Shown piece after piece: positions 9,025 to 17,817 of a stretch of DNA of 64,000 bases. The notes under the pieces were generated by a model. It had not been told where the DNA came from, did no database searches, and saw nothing but the letters and a program-made list of their open reading frames with translations. The DNA is taken from positions 165,417 through 229,416 of the forward strand of contig NZ_JACJRG010000006.1 in the NCBI RefSeq assembly GCF_014697125.1, written 5' to 3'. The DNA comes from Anabaena minutissima FACHB-250 (GTDB taxonomy: Bacteria > Cyanobacteriota > Cyanobacteriia > Cyanobacteriales > Nostocaceae). A program made the position numbers and the translations under genes. Position 1 is the stretch's first letter. Every line of letters begins with the position of its first letter.

Positions 9025-11922
9025 TTATCTAACACTTTGGCTAGCCAACATAGCAGGGCCGGCGGTAACTACAACAATTTGGTCAGGGTGCAGTAACTCA
9101 CGGGCGGCTTGATTAACGTCAGTGAGAGTAACTTGCTGAATTTTTTGCGTGTAAGTATGTAACTCTGTTTTGTCCAAACCATACACCTGATTCATCAAGA
9201 TGTTACTGGTTAACTCTTCTGGATCTGCCAGGGAGACATTATAGTTACCAATCAGGGTACGTTTAGCCATCTCTAATTCTGTGGTTGTAACACCGTGCTG
9301 ATGGATTTGTTGGAGTAATTGACGGGTACTAGCGATCGCTTGATTTGCATCTTCAGGACTGGTTTGCATTTCAATCCAAAATGTCCCAAAGTCTTTTTCG
9401 GCTTGGAAATGGCTATAAATTCCGTAGGTTAAGCCTTGGCGATCGCGCACTTCTGCCCCTAGGCGACTCGATAGGGTGTCTCCTCCTAAAATTTGATTTA
9501 AAACCAAAGCTTGGTAAAATCTGGGGTCTTGGCGTTTGATACCTGTATAACCCATGTAAGTAATAGCTTGTGTTTTACCGGGGACAACTGGGTTCACCTG
9601 GACAAGACTGCTGGGGTTTGATACTTGGGGATATTTTATGCTGGGTGCTTGTCCACTCACGCGCCAATTACCAAACTCTGCTTGAATGAGCGATCGCACT
9701 TTGTGTGGGTCAAAATCTCCCACTACTACCAATACCATCGTATCTGGACGATAGTATTTACTTTGGAAAGCAACAATATCCTTACGTTTAATGCGTCGCA
9801 GAGTCTCCTGTGTCGGAAACTGGTGTAGGGGATGTTTTTTCGGGTAAATCGATTGTAAAAATATTCTTTTGGCTACTTCCGCCGGATTATCTAAGTCCGA
9901 TTTGAGGTCTGTTAAAGCTTGTTGGCGGTTTAATTCCAATTCTTTTTGCGGAAATGTACTATTTTTCAGAGCATCTGCTAAGGTTTTGATTAAAACAGGT
10001 AAGTCTTCAGCCAGACTATTGCCCTCAATCTGCACACCATTGCGGTAGGCGGCAAAGTCCAAAGTCGCGCCTCTATCTTCCAAAGCTTTGGCTAAGGTGG
10101 AAGCATTTTTGGTTTTAGTCCCACTCATCAAGCCATCGGTTACCAGCATAGCTAATCCGGCTTGTTCCCCTGGGTCAAATTCTGTACCTGCTTTGATATG
10201 ACCACTTAAGGTAATGGTAGGTGTACTGCGATCGCTTAACAATAATACCTGTAGGCCGTTAGCTAAGGTAAATTGCTGTGGTAGTTTGAAGGCAGTGTTT
10301 TGAGCATCACTCTGATCAGTATCGATGGCTGGTAGATACTGCATCATCTCGGAGGGTGGAACAGGTGAATTACCAGATAAATTCTCTCTTATGTGTGGCG
10401 GTGACTGTTTTGTGCCAATTTCCTTAGCTTGAGTGACAATTGGTTGAAAAATACCCACTGTTCGGGCAGATTTTGCCAGATATTTGTTTAATACACCCAC
10501 AACATTTGCGGCGGTGACTTGACGAACGGCTGCTAAATAGTGATCTGTAAAGCGATAATCACCCGTAGTTGTCTCATCATTGCCTAACTGCATGGCTTGA
10601 TCAGTGATATTACGGTTACTCAAGATTATGGCAGCTTCTAACTGTCTTTTGGCTCTAGCTAATTCTGTGGCTGTTATACCTTTTTGGGTTAACTTGGCGA
10701 TCTCATTATTCAACACTGAGTCAATTTTGGTCAAATCTTGGTCAGGATCTGCTGTGACTAACAACTCATACCAACCTGCTTTGTGTAAGCTAACCACTGA
10801 ACCTGAAATATCATTTGCTAATCCCGATTCCACCAAGGCTTGATATAGTCGAGAATTTCTTCCTTCTGTCAAGATGTAGTCAGCAATCTCTAAAGCTGGT
10901 ATATCTTGATGATTTGCCTGTGGTAGTGGATATACGGCTTGCAATAATGTGGCTGATCCTGGTTCTCGGAGGACAATTGGCGATTGGGGACTTTTAACTG
11001 CATCTGAAATAGTCATTTCTTGACCTAACCCCCTAACCCCCTTCCCATGTAGGGAAGGGGGAATAGTCAAAGCCTCTAGCCTAACAGGGGAGAGGTTTGA
11101 GCTATTCTGACTTTTAGGAATATTGCCGAAGATTTCTTTGACTGTAGCTAAAGTTTTTTCGGCTTGGCAATCGCCGACAATGACTAAGACTGCATTGTCA
11201 GGATGATAAAACTGGCGATAATACTGCTGTACTTGTTCAGGCTGGAATTTTTCTACATCGGCCTTAGTCCCACCCACGGGTAAACCATACGCATAATTGG
11301 GAAATACTGATCGCAGAATAGCTCGGTTAAGGCGATATTCTGGGCTATTTTCGTACCCCTGCAATTCGGAAATGACTACCCGCTTCTCTTTAGCTAGGTG
11401 TTCGTCATCCATCAGCGCATTTTGCATTCTATCTGCTTCTAAAACTAGCAGTGCTTTCAGCTTGTTCTGTTCTACAGTTCCGTAATAAGCTGTTTGGTCA
11501 TAACTCGTAAAAGCGTTTGAGTCACTACCTAAAGCACTAAATAACCAGCCAAATTGAGTCGGACGGCTGGTTGTGCCTTTAAACATCATATGTTCTAGTT
11601 GGTGAGCTATGCCGTTAACTCCCAATGCTTCATAGCGTGAACCGAACTTGTACCACACCTGCACACTTACCACTGGTGCTGTATGTACTTCTTTGATGAA
11701 GACAGTTAGACCATTGTCTAATACTGTCTTATGAACATTTTCTGTTAATTTTAAATCTTGGGGATTTTTGGTCACTAATGTTAATTGGTGATTCACTCGA
11801 TTAGAAGTAGTTATATGTTGACTCTCAGCAGGTACATTGCCAAGAAATAATACCGCAACTAATGAAATACCCAACAGCAAAAAATAAGAACGGTATTTAT
11901 GGCACGCAGATAAGACAGACAT
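9025..11922 (-). CDS. Two-domain M16 family zinc metallopeptidase
   Basis: A 965-residue pitrilysin-type peptidase. A signal or anchor segment (about 12-32) precedes the first M16 domain, which carries the HxxEH zinc motif as HQLEH (107-111) with the downstream glutamate in the ALLVLEADRM region. The second M16 half (from about 545) has AGLAMLVTDGL in place of the motif, the normal inactive partner. The protein is probably periplasmic or membrane-tethered and degrades peptides or processes exported proteins. Residues about 275-300 are coded by an intergenic-type repeat inserted in frame (see the separate repeat entry), in the loop before REPGSATLLQAVYPLP. The reading frame is intact, so the product is probably made. 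Confidence 0.9.
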   Translation of the reverse strand: MSVLSACHKYRSYFLLLGISLVAVLFLGNVPAESQHITTSNRVNHQLTLVTKNPQDLKLTENVHKTVLDNGLTVFIKEVHTAPVVSVQVWYKFGSRYEALGVNGIAHQLEHMMFKGTTSRPTQFGWLFSALGSDSNAFTSYDQTAYYGTVEQNKLKALLVLEADRMQNALMDDEHLAKEKRVVISELQGYENSPEYRLNRAILRSVFPNYAYGLPVGGTKADVEKFQPEQVQQYYRQFYHPDNAVLVIVGDCQAEKTLATVKEIFGNIPKSQNSSNLSPVRLEALTIPPSLHGKGVRGLGQEMTISDAVKSPQSPIVLREPGSATLLQAVYPLPQANHQDIPALEIADYILTEGRNSRLYQALVESGLANDISGSVVSLHKAGWYELLVTADPDQDLTKIDSVLNNEIAKLTQKGITATELARAKRQLEAAIILSNRNITDQAMQLGNDETTTGDYRFTDHYLAAVRQVTAANVVGVLNKYLAKSARTVGIFQPIVTQAKEIGTKQSPPHIRENLSGNSPVPPSEMMQYLPAIDTDQSDAQNTAFKLPQQFTLANGLQVLLLSDRSTPTITLSGHIKAGTEFDPGEQAGLAMLVTDGLMSGTKTKNASTLAKALEDRGATLDFAAYRNGVQIEGNSLAEDLPVLIKTLADALKNSTFPQKELELNRQQALTDLKSDLDNPAEVAKRIFLQSIYPKKHPLHQFPTQETLRRIKRKDIVAFQSKYYRPDTMVLVVVGDFDPHKVRSLIQAEFGNWRVSGQAPSIKYPQVSNPSSLVQVNPVVPGKTQAITYMGYTGIKRQDPRFYQALVLNQILGGDTLSSRLGAEVRDRQGLTYGIYSHFQAEKDFGTFWIEMQTSPEDANQAIASTRQLLQQIHQHGVTTTELEMAKRTLIGNYNVSLADPEELTSNILMNQVYGLDKTELHTYTQKIQQVTLTDVNQAARELLHPDQIVVVTAGPAMLASQSVR
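11024..11099 (-). repeat. Palindromic dispersed repeat inside the M16 gene
   Basis: A roughly 76-bp element with two small hairpins (CTTCCC..GGGAAG and a CCTCT..AGAGG pair) lies within the M16 coding sequence. Its near match, in opposite orientation, is the noncoding stretch 28675-28750 after pheT. It contributes about 25 residues without breaking the frame. Confidence 0.75.
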
Positions 11923-12055
11923 TTATTTCGGTAGATGTACGGAAATTAATTTATTTTGAGTGCCGAGAATTATCTAATTCTCTTGAGAATATGTTACCTC
12001 GGCAATATGAATAATGTATATAAACAGACAAAATAAGCAACAATGACTAATTAAG

Positions 12056-12475
12056 TTAGCTGAAAAATCGGATGAATTCTAAGGGTAAGCTATCCGTATC
12101 AGCAACAAATGCTACTTCCAAGATGCGATCGCCTATTTGCTGCTGAGTCGGTTCTAAAAGAATTTTTAACGGTGGTAATTCTGGTGTCAATGCTACACGT
12201 TCTTGTAAACTTTTCAACCATCCCGGTAAATCTGGGGTAATTTCCGTCAAATCAAATGACAGGTGATAGTATCCCACATAATGTTCATCATTAAAGGCAT
12301 CCGGGGCTGGTTTTGGTTGGGGAATTTGCATCAGTTCAATTCTGCCGCCTAAGCCTTCCATCCAGCAAGCTAGGGTGTAGCCGGTAGTGAAGCGTTCACA
12401 GACACTAAAGCCTAGTATTTCATAAAAGGCGATCGCTTGATGGATATTCGCAGTGCGGATAGAAGCGTGGTGCAT
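12056..12475 (-). CDS. VOC superfamily (glyoxalase/dioxygenase-like) protein
   Basis: A 139-residue vicinal-oxygen-chelate protein. It begins with HHASIRTANIHQAIAFYEIL, the usual first beta-alpha unit with a candidate metal-ligand His, and has RIELMQ, YYHLSFDL and LPLEFIRF as later strands with plausible His/Glu ligands. It consists of one module, so it probably acts as a dimer. The substrate cannot be told from sequence; lactoylglutathione lyase is not supported. It lies divergently from the NIPSNAP gene, with 86 bp between them. Confidence 0.78.
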   Translation of the reverse strand: MHHASIRTANIHQAIAFYEILGFSVCERFTTGYTLACWMEGLGGRIELMQIPQPKPAPDAFNDEHYVGYYHLSFDLTEITPDLPGWLKSLQERVALTPELPPLKILLEPTQQQIGDRILEVAFVADTDSLPLEFIRFFS

Positions 12476-12561
12476 GGTTTAGTCTACAGTCAATGCTACA
12501 GATGCGCCGTTATGTGTTTGTACAACTTCAGAATATCACTTCAGAATAAAAGCAGATTGAT

Positions 12562-12885
12562 ATGATTACTTGCTATTTGCGTTATGTTATCGACCCCGAT
12601 AAAATTTCGGATTTTGAAGCATACGGACTTATGTGGATTCCGTTGGTGGAAAAATTCGGTGGAAAGCATCATGGCTATTTTCTTCCACATGAAGGAGCTA
12701 ATAATATTGCCCTAGCTCTGTTCAGTTTTCCTAGCCTTGCGGCATACGAGCGATACCGGATAGATTCCCAGCATGATCCAGCTTGTCACGAAGCGTATGA
12801 ATTTGCGCACCAAACAAAGTGCATTATTAGTTATGAGCGATCATTTATGCGTCCCGTTTTAGGCGATGTTAATAATCTTAAATAA
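12562..12885 (+). CDS. NIPSNAP family protein
   Basis: A 107-residue ferredoxin-like alpha/beta-barrel (NIPSNAP) protein. The typical opening YLRYVIDPDKISDFEAY, the central WIPLVEKFGG..HGYFLPHEG and the later FPSLAAYERYR segment are all present. Members are small dimeric proteins of unknown or varied function. The gene stands alone on the plus strand with an ATG start. Confidence 0.8.
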   Translation: MITCYLRYVIDPDKISDFEAYGLMWIPLVEKFGGKHHGYFLPHEGANNIALALFSFPSLAAYERYRIDSQHDPACHEAYEFAHQTKCIISYERSFMRPVLGDVNNLK

Positions 12886-12957
12886 AAAAGCAGAATATCA
12901 TCCTTGATTTACAGGCGTTTCAGCGATTCAAACAGGTAACTTATTATTGCGGAATGC

Positions 12958-13012
12958 CTTAGTCATTGGTCATTAGTTAATTGACGGATGACTAATGACC
13001 AATAACCATTAC
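12958..13012. repeat. Inverted STRR between converging genes
   Basis: TGGTCATTAGT and its complement ACTAATGACCA face each other across about 15 bp between the NIPSNAP stop and the stop of the minus-strand zinc-ribbon gene. It could serve as a bidirectional transcription stop. Confidence 0.55.
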
Positions 13013-13521
13013 TCAAACAATCTGAAATAAGGGTAGCGCACGGGAACACCCGGTTCTTTATCTAAATCGAAATTAATCACTTCCCAGCAATCATCTTCGG
13101 CTGTTTCGGGACTAAATTCGACAGGTAAGCCGTATAGTCTTGCAGATGATGTTTCCTGTTGTCCAGAACGCCAAGGTGTGCTGCGTTCTAGATAGCCACT
13201 CATCAACTCCTGATAACGTCTGGCGATGATCACTCGTGTTGCTCGATAGCCTTGGGTGTATAACTTATCTAAGGCTTCGTGGATTTCAAAGCGAATGCCA
13301 TCAGGATGAGTGTGCTGTCTATACCACTCATTGTTCCACCTCCGCCAATGTCGCCCAGACTGTAGATGAACTAACTCTCCAGTTTTGGGATTAGCTTCAA
13401 ATGCGCCATGACGGGGGCATAAATAGGTATCAGTTAGTGTCAGTGCCGGGATTGTTTGGCGACAATGGGGACACTGTATGTCAGCCCCAAACATAGGGTA
13501 CTGCAAGCCTGGATTCATCAT
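13009..13521 (-). CDS. Conserved cyanobacterial protein with zinc-ribbon-like N-terminus
   Basis: A 170-residue protein. Near the N-terminus CPHCR and a later CPRHG form a likely zinc-binding pair. A Trp/Arg-rich block follows (GRHWRRWNNEWYRQH), then helical GYRATRVIIARRYQELMSGYLERS and an acidic C-terminus. I recall this pattern as a cyanobacteria-specific conserved family (possibly TIGR02652), but the number is uncertain. No enzyme motif is visible; it may bind nucleic acid or protein. The ATG start at 13521 (two consecutive Met) is plausible. Confidence 0.7.
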   Translation of the reverse strand: MMNPGLQYPMFGADIQCPHCRQTIPALTLTDTYLCPRHGAFEANPKTGELVHLQSGRHWRRWNNEWYRQHTHPDGIRFEIHEALDKLYTQGYRATRVIIARRYQELMSGYLERSTPWRSGQQETSSARLYGLPVEFSPETAEDDCWEVINFDLDKEPGVPVRYPYFRLFE

Positions 13522-13759
13522 GAAGTGCGTACAAACATAGTTTCGTCTTCACCAGCACCAGAGGGTTGGATTTTACACTTCGGCTCTACCAATCCGAGAG
13601 TTTTATTCACTGCCGCACATGAACAATGTGAAGCAAGAACAATTTTCACTTTTGTCTTCCTCCACTTGGAGGATTGACGCTGTGATATTCTGGTTTTGCA
13701 ACCAGGCTCTCAGGATGGAGTTTCTCCAGTGTTCCTGGGTACCATATTCCTATTCTATC

Positions 13760-14284
13760 GTGTCTATCTCTTCTTACTGGCCTTCTCCTGATTTTTCTCA
13801 AGCTGCCTTCATTGCATCCAATGCTGTTGTTATGGGTTCGGTCAACATAGCAGTCGGAGTCAGCATCTGGTATGGAGCAGTAGTGAGGGCAGATGTAGAA
13901 CGCATTGATATTGGCGAATGCACAAATATTCAAGACGGGGCTATTCTACACGGTGATCCTGGTTTGCCCACAATTTTAGAAGATCATGTGACTATAGGAC
14001 ATCGTGCCGTAGTCCATTCTGCCCACATTGAACGCGGCAGTTTAATTGGCATCGGCGCAGTGGTTTTAGATGGAGTCAGAGTCGGCTCTGGTAGCATCAT
14101 TGGTGCTGGTGCAGTAGTAACCAAGAATATACCCCCCTTATCTCTAGTTGTGGGCATTCCCGGCAAAGTTTTACGTCCAGTTACACCAGCCGAAGCCGCA
14201 GAACTTATCGAACACGCCGAACGTTACAAAAAGTTAGCCTTAGTACACGCTGGTAAGGGAACGGATATTGGGTTTAATTCGTAA
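13760..14284 (+). CDS. Gamma carbonic anhydrase-like hexapeptide-repeat protein
   Basis: Left-handed beta-helix protein of 174 residues when started at the GTG at 13760, which gives the family N-terminus SISSYWPSPDFSQAAFIA. The longer open frame back to 13619 adds a Phe/Cys-rich leader unlike the family and is probably noncoding. Hexapeptide repeats run from about residue 18 to 140; zinc-ligand histidines are likely in AILHGDPG, TIGHRAVVHSAH. Homologues include the CcmM N-terminal domain and YrdA. Zinc binding is likely; carbonic anhydrase activity is inference. No clear Shine-Dalgarno precedes the GTG. Confidence 0.82.
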   Translation: MSISSYWPSPDFSQAAFIASNAVVMGSVNIAVGVSIWYGAVVRADVERIDIGECTNIQDGAILHGDPGLPTILEDHVTIGHRAVVHSAHIERGSLIGIGAVVLDGVRVGSGSIIGAGAVVTKNIPPLSLVVGIPGKVLRPVTPAEAAELIEHAERYKKLALVHAGKGTDIGFNS

Positions 14285-14424
14285 GGGTTTAGAGGTGTCA
14301 GGGTGAAGACAAATCCCATTCCCAATGTCCAATTCCCATTGACTTTTGACTAACTACTTAAACTTTCTTTACAAAAGTAGCTAGCAAAATTGCCCACTTC
14401 AGCTAAAAATAAAAATGAGAGTAG

Positions 14425-14458
14425 TTGACAAAACTTTAATTTCTACTTGATAGAGGGG
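14425..14458 (+). promoter_or_regulatory. Candidate psbY promoter and ribosome-binding site
   Basis: TTGACA at 14425-14430 is a good -35 match. A weaker -10-like TGATAG lies about 17 bp downstream, and AGAGGGG about 8 bp before the psbY ATG can act as Shine-Dalgarno. The -35 and -10 elements and the ribosome-binding site are close together, so the transcription start would be very near the gene. Confidence 0.4.
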
Positions 14459-14466
14459 TACTAAAA

Positions 14467-14595
14467 ATGGATAATCTTGATTTTCGTGTAGTAGTTGTTT
14501 TAGCACCAATCGCTGTTGCTGGTGGCTGGGCTGCATTTAATATTGGTGCTGCGGCTATCAGACAAGTTCAAAACTTTTTGAATAGAGAAGCCTAA
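14467..14595 (+). CDS. psbY: Photosystem II protein Y
   Basis: A 42-residue single-span thylakoid protein. It starts [20 protein letters not shown] and has the conserved [12 protein letters not shown] segment followed by the basic tail [11 protein letters not shown]. This matches cyanobacterial PsbY, a peripheral subunit at the edge of photosystem II near cytochrome b559. The ATG is preceded by AGAGGGG, and a hairpin with a T-rich tail follows the stop, so it is a monocistronic unit. It is below the usual ORF length cutoff. Confidence 0.93.
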   Translation: MDNLDFRVVVVLAPIAVAGGWAAFNIGAAAIRQVQNFLNREA

Positions 14596-14619
14596 ACTCT
14601 AGTTTAAGATAACTAATTT

Positions 14620-14663
14620 AACCGGCTGTTATCTTCGCGGAAACAGTCGGTTTTGTTGATTTT
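14620..14663 (+). terminator. Intrinsic terminator of psbY
   Basis: AACCGGCTGTT pairs with AACAGTCGGTT across a loop of about 11 nt (one G-T wobble), followed by a T-rich run (TTTTGTTGATTTT). Its place 25 bp after the psbY stop codon supports the call. Confidence 0.75.
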
Positions 14664-14694
14664 GGGGACTGGGAAGCAGGGGAGAAATTTTATG

Positions 14695-14741
14695 CCCAAT
14701 TCCCAATTCTCAATTCCCAATTCCCAATTCCCAATTCCCAA
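14695..14741. repeat. CCCAATT heptamer STRR ending at the folC start
   Basis: About six copies of CCCAATT/CTCAATT run directly into the GTG start codon of folC. This leaves no recognisable Shine-Dalgarno for that gene. Confidence 0.8.
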
Positions 14742-15989
14742 GTGAATATAGATTCTTTACTCCAATCATTTCAACATTTTGGCGTTAATCTGGGGCTTTC
14801 CCGCATTAACAGACTCTTAGCTGATTTAGGCAACCCCCATCACAAAGTCAGTGTGATTCATGTTGCTGGGACAAATGGCAAGGGTTCTGTCTGCGCTTAT
14901 TTGTCCTCTGTTCTGACACAAGCAGGTTATCGTACAGGACGCTACACTTCTCCCCATCTAGTGAATTGGACAGAACGTATCTGTCTGAATGAGCAGCCAA
15001 TTTCTGCTGAGGAGTTTTGCCAATTATTACTACAGGTTAAGTCCGCTATTAACGCGGATGATTCCCCGACGCAATTTGAAATCATTACCGCCGCAGCTTG
15101 GTTGTATTTTGCCCAGCAGCAAGTTGATATAGCCGTGGTAGAGGTGGGGCTGGGGGGACGCTTGGATGCGACTAATGTGATATCTGAGCCGCTTGTGACG
15201 GTGATTACCTCCATTAGCCGGGAACATTGGCAGCAACTAGGTTCTACTGTCGCTGAGATTGCAGGGGAAAAAGCGGGTATTCTTAAGCCTGGATGTCCGG
15301 CTGTGGTTGGGATATTACCACCGGATGCAGAACAAGTAGTGCGATCGCTCGCTCAAGAATTACAATGTCCATTAATTACGCCACAACCTGCCCAACAGAT
15401 AACTCCAGAATGGGCAGAATATCAATCAACTCAAAATTCCACATTAATTAAATATCCTTTACCTTTACAGGGGCAAATTCAGTTAAATAATTCTGCTTTG
15501 GCTTTAGCTACTTTAGAAATACTGCAACACAAAGGTTGGCAGATTTCTGAGGAAGCAATTATCAACGGTATGGCTAAAACTAAATGGCCAGGGCGGATGC
15601 AATGGCTTAATTGGTACAACCACAAATTATTAATTGATGGCGCACATAATCCAGCCGCCGCTCAAGTTTTGCGTAACTATGTAGATACTCTCAATCCTCA
15701 AAATATAACTTGGGTGATGGGGATGCTATCTACTAAAGACCATGCCGATATTTTTAAAGTTTTATTAAGACCGAATGACAGATTATATTTAGTACCAGTA
15801 CCAGATAATAGTTCAGCCAATCCCATAGAATTAGCAAAAATAGCTAATGATATCTGCCCAGATTTACAACTTTGTCAAGCTTATCCAGATTTAATATCAT
15901 CACTAACAGCAGCCATTTCTACATCAGATAGTTTAGTAGTTTTATGCGGTTCTCTTTATTTAATAGGAAATTTTTTAGGTAAAATATAA
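14742..15989 (+). CDS. folC: Folylpolyglutamate synthase/dihydrofolate synthase
   Basis: A 415-residue Mur-ligase-fold enzyme adding glutamate to dihydropteroate or folates. The ATP-binding loop GTNGKGS (about 43-49) and the downstream TSPHLVNWTERI match FolC. The central block VEVGLGGRLDATNV and the C-terminal DGAHNPAAA are also diagnostic. The GTG start at 14742 follows a heptamer repeat with no clear ribosome-binding site, so translation initiation may be weak or lie elsewhere. A hairpin at 16010-16043 follows the stop. Folate metabolism, cytoplasmic. Confidence 0.92.
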   Translation: MNIDSLLQSFQHFGVNLGLSRINRLLADLGNPHHKVSVIHVAGTNGKGSVCAYLSSVLTQAGYRTGRYTSPHLVNWTERICLNEQPISAEEFCQLLLQVKSAINADDSPTQFEIITAAAWLYFAQQQVDIAVVEVGLGGRLDATNVISEPLVTVITSISREHWQQLGSTVAEIAGEKAGILKPGCPAVVGILPPDAEQVVRSLAQELQCPLITPQPAQQITPEWAEYQSTQNSTLIKYPLPLQGQIQLNNSALALATLEILQHKGWQISEEAIINGMAKTKWPGRMQWLNWYNHKLLIDGAHNPAAAQVLRNYVDTLNPQNITWVMGMLSTKDHADIFKVLLRPNDRLYLVPVPDNSSANPIELAKIANDICPDLQLCQAYPDLISSLTAAISTSDSLVVLCGSLYLIGNFLGKI

Positions 15990-16635
15990 CTTCTCTAGTC
16001 AGAACCTTCAGAACCTAGCTTTCTTAAGGAAGGTAGGGTTCTTGACTCTAATGAATAATTAATAAATATCTCCCCCTCCTAACTCTCCACTCACCACTTC
16101 CTACTCCCAAGCTTTATTAAAAATTTGTATCAGCCCTGTTCATCTCTCCTGATTTTTGGGAAATCTGAATTTAGTAGTAGAAATCCCAAAGTTAGGTTTG
16201 GCTCATAAGTATGTTGATTGATCAACCTGTTTACCTACATATAGAAATCCTGAATGATATGTATAAACTTTTAAGTAATGTAGTAATTTAGGGTGGTTTT
16301 TAATGGGCAAAAACTACCCTAATACGTATCTTTAAAGAAGAAAATTAGACTACTATAGCAAGCCGTACAAGAGAATGTGTAAATTATAAATCAGAAGTAA
16401 AATAGGGTTGATATCTGCATAAACATTCAATAAGAAATATCTAGACAACTACAGCATTTATCTAATAATTCGATAAAGGTAATGATGCAAATAAGTATAA
16501 AAACGGAGAAGTGAATACTTTTGCCGAGTAAGTATTTGAAGAAATTAGATGAAATTGGTTTGATGTAACCATAAATTCCACCTTGACGGTAGGAGACAAA
16601 TAAATTAATTCTTGGTTAATTAAGGGGATAAAAAA
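15990..16635. other. Long leader/intergenic region before the FIST gene
   Basis: A 646-bp gap without a credible gene. It holds a palindromic hairpin at 16010-16043 (AGAACC..GGTTCT arms; probable folC end signal). A second strong hairpin lies at 16288-16322, with 14-bp arms beginning TTAGGGT and ending ACCCTAA, and no T run. The rest is AT-rich with no RNA gene recognised. Confidence 0.55.
16288..16322. promoter_or_regulatory. Long inverted repeat upstream of FIST-kinase pair
   Basis: Arms of 14 bp (one mismatch) flank a 7-nt spacer. The absence of a T-run argues against a simple terminator. Position about 310 bp before the FIST start would suit an operator or a transcript leader structure. 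Confidence 0.4.
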
Positions 16636-17811
16636 ATGCTAAAAGTTATTCTTGGACATAGTGATGATCCTGATGCTCAAGGAGCAATTGAAGAAGTTTT
16701 AAAACAATGTGTTAGTGATTTAAGTAATCTAGTAGACATTCCACCCAAGGCGGGTATTTTATTTGCAGCTATTGATTTTGATCATGCTTTGATTCTGAAA
16801 GAAATCAATCAAGTATTTCCAGGAATTGACTTAATTGGTTGTACTACAGATGGTGAAATATCTTCAATTTTAGGGTTTCAGCAAGATTCTTTGACACTAA
16901 TGCTTTTTTGCTCTGACACTGTAGAAATTCGTGCTGGTGTCGGATATGGAGTCAAAGAAAACCCCTTAACTGCGGCTCATCAAGCTGTGCATCAAGCAAC
17001 TGAGAACTGCAAAACTGCTGCTAAATTATGTATACCTTTACCAGCTAGTTATCTAGTAGATGGTTCAACTACCAATGGCGGGTTAATTCTCGAAGGATTG
17101 AAGTTAGCTTTAGGTTCTCAGACACCAATTTTAGGTGGGACAGCCGGAGATCAATTTAGATTTCAAACTACTTATCAATTTTTCCGCAACGAAGTTTTGA
17201 CAGATGCTTTACCCATTCTGATTTTTTCTGGAGATATTCTCTTGTCATATGGTACTGGCTGCGGCTGGAAACCAATTGGACTTAAGAGCATTGTTACGAA
17301 AGCTCAGGGAACAGTCCTTTATGAAATTGATGGTGTATCAGCACTAGAATTTTATCAGCGATATTTAGGCGATCGCCAACCAACGGCGGAAAATCCTTTA
17401 GCGGTGTATGAAGGCGATAGCGATCGCTATTATATGCGAGTCCCTAATACGTGTGATCTGCAAACTGGCAGTATCAATTTTTTGGGGGATGTACCAGAAC
17501 AAGCCATAGTTCAGATGACAGACTTCAATCGCGATGAAATTCTTCATAGCGTTAAGACTTCACTTCAGACTGCCTTGGAACGGTATCCTGGAACTGAACC
17601 AGATGCCATTTTACTATTCTCCTGTTGTTGTCGTCGTTGGCTATTAGGTACAAAAGCCAAAGAAGAATATCAATTTGTCAAAACCGAACTCGCCAAAGCA
17701 ATACCCATTTGTGGATTCTATACCTACGGTGAATTTGCACCCTTAGAAGCACAGGGTTCAACTTACTATCACCAAGAGACGTTTGTTACCCTGCTGCTAG
17801 GAACAAAATAA
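16636..17811 (+). CDS. FIST domain signal-sensor protein
   Basis: A 391-residue protein made of FIST_N (about 28-225; FPGIDLIGCTTDGEIS is a typical core block) and FIST_C (about 235-375; ending in GFYTYGEFAPLE). FIST domains are predicted ligand sensors, possibly of amino acids or other small molecules, usually paired with kinases or cyclases. There is no membrane segment, so it is cytoplasmic. It ends 6 bp before a histidine kinase gene, so the two are almost certainly one operon and one signalling unit. The Cys-rich SCCCRRW segment near residue 330 is notable and could bind metal or sense redox; that is inference. Confidence 0.88.
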   Translation: MLKVILGHSDDPDAQGAIEEVLKQCVSDLSNLVDIPPKAGILFAAIDFDHALILKEINQVFPGIDLIGCTTDGEISSILGFQQDSLTLMLFCSDTVEIRAGVGYGVKENPLTAAHQAVHQATENCKTAAKLCIPLPASYLVDGSTTNGGLILEGLKLALGSQTPILGGTAGDQFRFQTTYQFFRNEVLTDALPILIFSGDILLSYGTGCGWKPIGLKSIVTKAQGTVLYEIDGVSALEFYQRYLGDRQPTAENPLAVYEGDSDRYYMRVPNTCDLQTGSINFLGDVPEQAIVQMTDFNRDEILHSVKTSLQTALERYPGTEPDAILLFSCCCRRWLLGTKAKEEYQFVKTELAKAIPICGFYTYGEFAPLEAQGSTYYHQETFVTLLLGTK

Positions 17812-17817
17812 AGGGTT

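Noticed and set aside
13570..13720. Possible tRNA near 13.6 kb
   Set aside because: No cloverleaf or T-loop GTTCGANNC could be built.
13619..13759. N-terminal extension of the gamma carbonic anhydrase-like gene
   Set aside because: Composition unlike the family; the family N-terminus begins at the GTG at 13760.
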